Shown here: piece by piece, positions 45,498-48,285 of the stretch
How positions within the stretch are numbered: the first letter of the stretch is position 1
How the letters are laid out: each line of letters opens with the position of its first letter
Origin: Collybiopsis luxurians FD-317 M1
Taxonomy: Eukaryota > Basidiomycota > Agaricomycetes > Agaricales > Omphalotaceae
DNA: 48,285 nucleotides
Assembly: GCA_000827265.1 (NCBI GenBank)
Contig: KN834783.1
Location: forward strand, 242,339-290,623
Direction of reading: 5' to 3'
Notes under the pieces: model-generated
Told to the model about the DNA's origin: nothing
The model's database searches: none
What the model saw: the letters and a program-made list of their open reading frames with translations, nothing else
Made by a program: the position numbers and the translations under genes

Positions 45498-45632
45498 ATT
45501 GTCCGAAAACGGAAGGTCAACTGCCGTTTCGGCTTGTGGCAGAGGATAATAAGCATCGGACAATGGCTGCTTCAAGTCCCATTGTTCGTATAGTAATGCA
45601 TACGGTACAATAAGATGCTGGATACTATAAGT
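45498..45632 (+). promoter_or_regulatory. P6 promoter: ATTGTCC-type sites and TATA-like element
   Basis: ATTGTCC at 45498-45504, GGACAAT (inverse) at 45558-45564, ATTGTTC at 45591-45597, and TATAAG at about 45626, 147 nt before the P6 start. Confidence 0.5.
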
Positions 45633-45772
45633 TGGGCCTTCCGACCTGCATTTCGCGAAACGCCTTTTCAAGCCGAAATTTCGAGTTCAGCTCTGCTCTG
45701 CCCCTCGCTACTTTGCTCCTCCATATTATAAGTTATTATCATCCATAAGCGCTACCCGCCGTATTACTCTCT

Positions 45773-45952
45773 ATGGACTCATTCACCTCGCTCGACGCTT
45801 TGTATCCGTCTTCCCCATCGACCTCGGACGTGGCACTAGAAAGTCTTTCGGTGTCACCGTCATCGCACGATGGTCAACAGCCTCACTCGGAACTTCCTGT
45901 TGACTCAGAAGCAGGTGGTGGGGACTTGGTTGCCTGGTGTGTTATTGCATAG
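45773..45952 (+). CDS. Lipopeptide mating-pheromone precursor P6 (CaaX, CVIA)
   Basis: 59 aa, starting MDSFTSLDALYPSS and ending LVAWCVIA. CaaX Cys is residue 56. The precursor shares LPVDSEAGGGD (41-51) with P5 and differs in the mature tail (LVAWC). It is encoded downstream of and co-oriented with the receptor. A likely 3'-UTR intron follows (45958-46027; GTATGT donor, CATCTAG acceptor). In Agaricomycete sublocus logic the linked receptor should not respond to P5 or P6; they act on receptors of other alleles. Confidence 0.92.
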   Translation: MDSFTSLDALYPSSPSTSDVALESLSVSPSSHDGQQPHSELPVDSEAGGGDLVAWCVIA

Positions 45953-46029
45953 GCTTGGTATGTCCGGTTATCATGATCTGGCGTCCGACGAGTATTCTCA
46001 TATATAGTTACTCGATTTTTCATCTAGAC

Positions 46030-46485
46030 ACGCTATGATCATTCTTCTTCCGCATATACCCTCCCGTTCGCGATAATTCCTCAATCCTCGCGATTCACAG
46101 ACTCCTGCTAGACAGTGAGTAAATGTTTTACCGTCCACCTGAAATTGCGTTGACGTTTCCTTCCCCCCACCTCCCTTCTTCGACCCCTCCAGATTCCGTA
46201 TACTTATTATATTTAGGGTCACTTTGACAGTCGACCAGTCCATCAGTCTCTTTCGCACCTTCGTCTCTTCGCCTTTCGATCCAGTGACTTTCCTTTTCGA
46301 AAAGTCGTTACACTCCTTGATCCAGATCATTTCCTCCTCTGCTGCCTATGTGCCATCCTTCGTCTTCACCGGTGGATAGGACCTTTTTTTTTTTATTCGT
46401 ATCTATGTTGTATACCTAGGAACGATGATTAATACAGAGAAGCAAATCATGAATTGAAGGAACAGATCGTAAACAACTCTGAGCA
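46030..46485. other. 3' flank shared by P6 and the minus-strand membrane gene
   Basis: Pyrimidine-rich sequence, including a run of Ts at about 46384-46394. No gene supported. Confidence 0.4.
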
Positions 46486-46489
46486 GTAA

Positions 46490-48285
46490 CTACTCGCGAT
46501 CCGGGTTATTGGGTAACGGGGGATCGAGAAATAGGTTTATAAACCCAACATACAGAATCGCGGACCCTATCGCCATGAACACTCCTCCAATCCAAGCAGC
46601 TCTCATATTCGAAAGGTCATCCGTGGTGAACTGGATGACATTGTAGGCTTTGGCAAGTCCCAGACCAAGTGCACTACTGTCGCAGTAACACCGGTCAAAG
46701 AATGCGCTAAACTGGAAAACGCACGTTGTCAGAATCCATGCAGTGTTCGCCGCAGCTAAAGTCTTTCCGAGACGACGTAGGAATATGGATAACATTGCGG
46801 CGAACTTAGCACGGGGGTGACGTTCGTCTGTTTTAAGCGGATCGCGAGATCGAAACTCGAGCGTTGAGTAGTGAGACAGAATACTCGAGAGTAGGAGCAG
46901 GGCCCAGACAACGGTGGACAGGACGGCATAGACGAGATAGCTACCGGAACGGCAACCAAGTCCCCTCGTAGGGGTTTGCCAGACCACAAAAGTAGCAGCC
47001 CCAGCTGTACCCCACTGAAGAAGCAGAGCCATACACGAGGCCACAATCATTCTCCCCCACACACCAGAGCCCCACTGTGTCGGTCGTCCGTGAACTGAAG
47101 TGCAATAGTCAATGACCTCAGAGGATGTACCGCAGCGGTTCTGCTCATGAATAGCGGTGTACCGACTTTCAGCTACCCACTGTGCGTTGATCGTGACAGG
47201 TATAAATAGACGAGAGCGTCTGGTAGCTTCGCGAAAGTATTCAGATATCTCCTCCACGGCTGCAGTCCAAGAGAACAGCCTGGAGTAATTATAAATGGGG
47301 CAGGGACATCGTTCGTCATTGTGTAGTGCATGATCATCCTCTTTCAGAGATATTCCACGATAGTCGCTAACCAAGCTGGCAAGTTGAGAAACACCGTCAG
47401 GCTGGGCTACATGTGCAAGCTTGTTGGCACGATCAAGGGCATCCTTCACGCGGGCGTCATCACATTTTGGGGATATTCGCAGCCAAGCAATAACGACTGG
47501 TAAAAGCCACAACCAGACGGATCCAACAGCTTGACCGTTGACTGTCCCACTACACGTTGAGTATTGATTGTGAACATGACCGAATGATTCGAACGTACCT
47601 TCTACTTCCTCCCGGACATTGGAGAGAGATTCGATGACAGTGAAGATGTAAGCAATCAGAACCCAGGCAATAGATATCACAGCTGATATTGACCAGGTAT
47701 GAGTGTAGTTGAGGTTTGCGAGTAGTTCGCGCCACCATTCGTCATTCTGGTGGAGCACGACTAGCGAGGCCAAGAGTGATTTGGAAGTGTCCAGTTCAAT
47801 GGCGGCCTGCTGCAAGCTGCTCAAAGAGCGTATCGCCTGTTTTGTATTAGGGTAACTGGAGCCCGAAAATTGGCGCGTAATCCAGCGCCCATTGAGCACA
47901 GTCAGTGCTGCAGAATACGCAGCAAGAGTGGGTGATCCAATAGTGAGAACTACAGAAAAGAAGTTCTCGAGATTGTCATTGCCTCCGAAAGGTAGCTGAG
48001 AAAGCAATGCAAGCCACGGAAGAAGCCAGGCACTGAATTCGTTCGAAAAGTCGGACCAACTGAAGGGTTGAGCTCCACTTCCGCACGCGGTCACACACAT
48101 TTCATACGGAATTGCCGTCGCATCCTGGATATTGGACACCGGGTGGCCAGAGTTGTCAACACCTGCATCAGGTCCGTACACCCCACTGCGAACATCGTTC
48201 AGACATTGAGCGAATGTCTTGGTAGCAGAAACAAAGTTAGCTTGGTAAAGCGTGCGGGAAAGCAGCAGAGCGGAGAGTAGCCGGG
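46490..48285 (-). CDS. Large multi-pass membrane protein, basidiomycete family of unknown function (5' end off window)
   Basis: One uninterrupted frame of at least 598 codons from the window edge to the TAG at 46490; the N-terminus lies beyond 48285. From the edge it reads LLSALLLSRTLYQANFVSAT, then CLNDVRSGVYGPDAGVDN. So the GTG at 48181 is internal, not the start. Features: CVTACGSGAQPFSWSDFSNE, hydrophobic AWLLPWLALLSQLPFG and GSPTLAAYSAALTVLNGRW, and further TM segments (ISAVISIAWVLIAYIFTVI, VVIAWLRISPK, MIVASCMALLLQWG, VYAVLSTVVWALLLLSSIL, MAIGSAILYVGFINLFL). The organisation matches large predicted membrane proteins common in Agaricomycetes without a known role. It converges on P6. No introns, in contrast to its neighbours. 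Confidence 0.8.
   Translation of the reverse strand, partial: RLLSALLLSRTLYQANFVSATKTFAQCLNDVRSGVYGPDAGVDNSGHPVSNIQDATAIPYEMCVTACGSGAQPFSWSDFSNEFSAWLLPWLALLSQLPFGGNDNLENFFSVVLTIGSPTLAAYSAALTVLNGRWITRQFSGSSYPNTKQAIRSLSSLQQAAIELDTSKSLLASLVVLHQNDEWWRELLANLNYTHTWSISAVISIAWVLIAYIFTVIESLSNVREEVEGTFESFGHVHNQYSTCSGTVNGQAVGSVWLWLLPVVIAWLRISPKCDDARVKDALDRANKLAHVAQPDGVSQLASLVSDYRGISLKEDDHALHNDERCPCPIYNYSRLFSWTAAVEEISEYFREATRRSRLFIPVTINAQWVAESRYTAIHEQNRCGTSSEVIDYCTSVHGRPTQWGSGVWGRMIVASCMALLLQWGTAGAATFVVWQTPTRGLGCRSGSYLVYAVLSTVVWALLLLSSILSHYSTLEFRSRDPLKTDERHPRAKFAAMLSIFLRRLGKTLAAANTAWILTTCVFQFSAFFDRCYCDSSALGLGLAKAYNVIQFTTDDLSNMRAAWIGGVFMAIGSAILYVGFINLFLDPPLPNNPDRE

Noticed and set aside
1..48285. CRISPR arrays, bacterial operons or autonomous transposases
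   Set aside because: The window is eukaryotic with spliceosomal introns; no spaced direct repeats or transposase/reverse-transcriptase motifs were seen.

Overview
The window is nuclear DNA of a filamentous basidiomycete, most likely an Agaricomycete (mushroom-forming fungus). Genes are split by many 45-80 nt GT-AG introns. They include a STE3-type pheromone receptor, CaaX lipopeptide pheromone precursors, a Con-6 protein, a degenerate F-box gene and basidiomycete-type multi-pass membrane proteins. I read the window as a B (pheromone/receptor) mating-type region. I cannot name the species.

Layout. 0-6.6 kb: a dead copy of a seven-TM gene, a four-exon Con-6 gene (-) and intact seven-TM copy A (+). 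6.6-27.05 kb: three tandem units of about 6.9-7.4 kb. Each holds a pheromone gene (+) facing, tail to tail, a seven-TM gene (-): P1/B, P2/C and P3/D. P1 is intact. P2 and P3 share two 1-nt deletions. A 20-N assembly gap at 15720-15739, flanked by duplicated sequence, lies in unit 2. 27.05-28.6 kb: short mobile elements, including a tRNA-like SINE split by a 904-bp inverted-repeat element. 29.5-36.1 kb: two more pairs, oriented outward from each other: F(+) facing a dead pheromone P0(-), then pheromone P4(+) facing E(-). 38-41 kb: an F-box/LRR pseudogene, a GC-rich minisatellite and a partial F-box duplicate. 41.9-46 kb: a classical sublocus with pheromone P5, a seven-exon STE3 receptor (580 aa) and pheromone P6, all on +. 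46.5 kb to the end: a large membrane protein (-) running off the window.

How the parts fit. P5 and P6 share one precursor architecture and flank the receptor. P0-P4 form a second subfamily with no STE3 gene in the window; each is instead next to a gene of a different seven-TM family. The seven-TM copies have nearly fixed exon lengths (91/43/202/103/145/211-220/variable). Recognising a short first intron (51-61 nt) makes copies A, D and E, which otherwise look frameshifted or stopped, fully open. ATTGTCC/ATTGTTC sites cluster upstream of P1, P2, P3, P6 and the receptor, with a weaker set at P5, which suggests one shared HMG-box-like control. All exon coordinates were spliced by hand from the sequence; no search or expression data were available.
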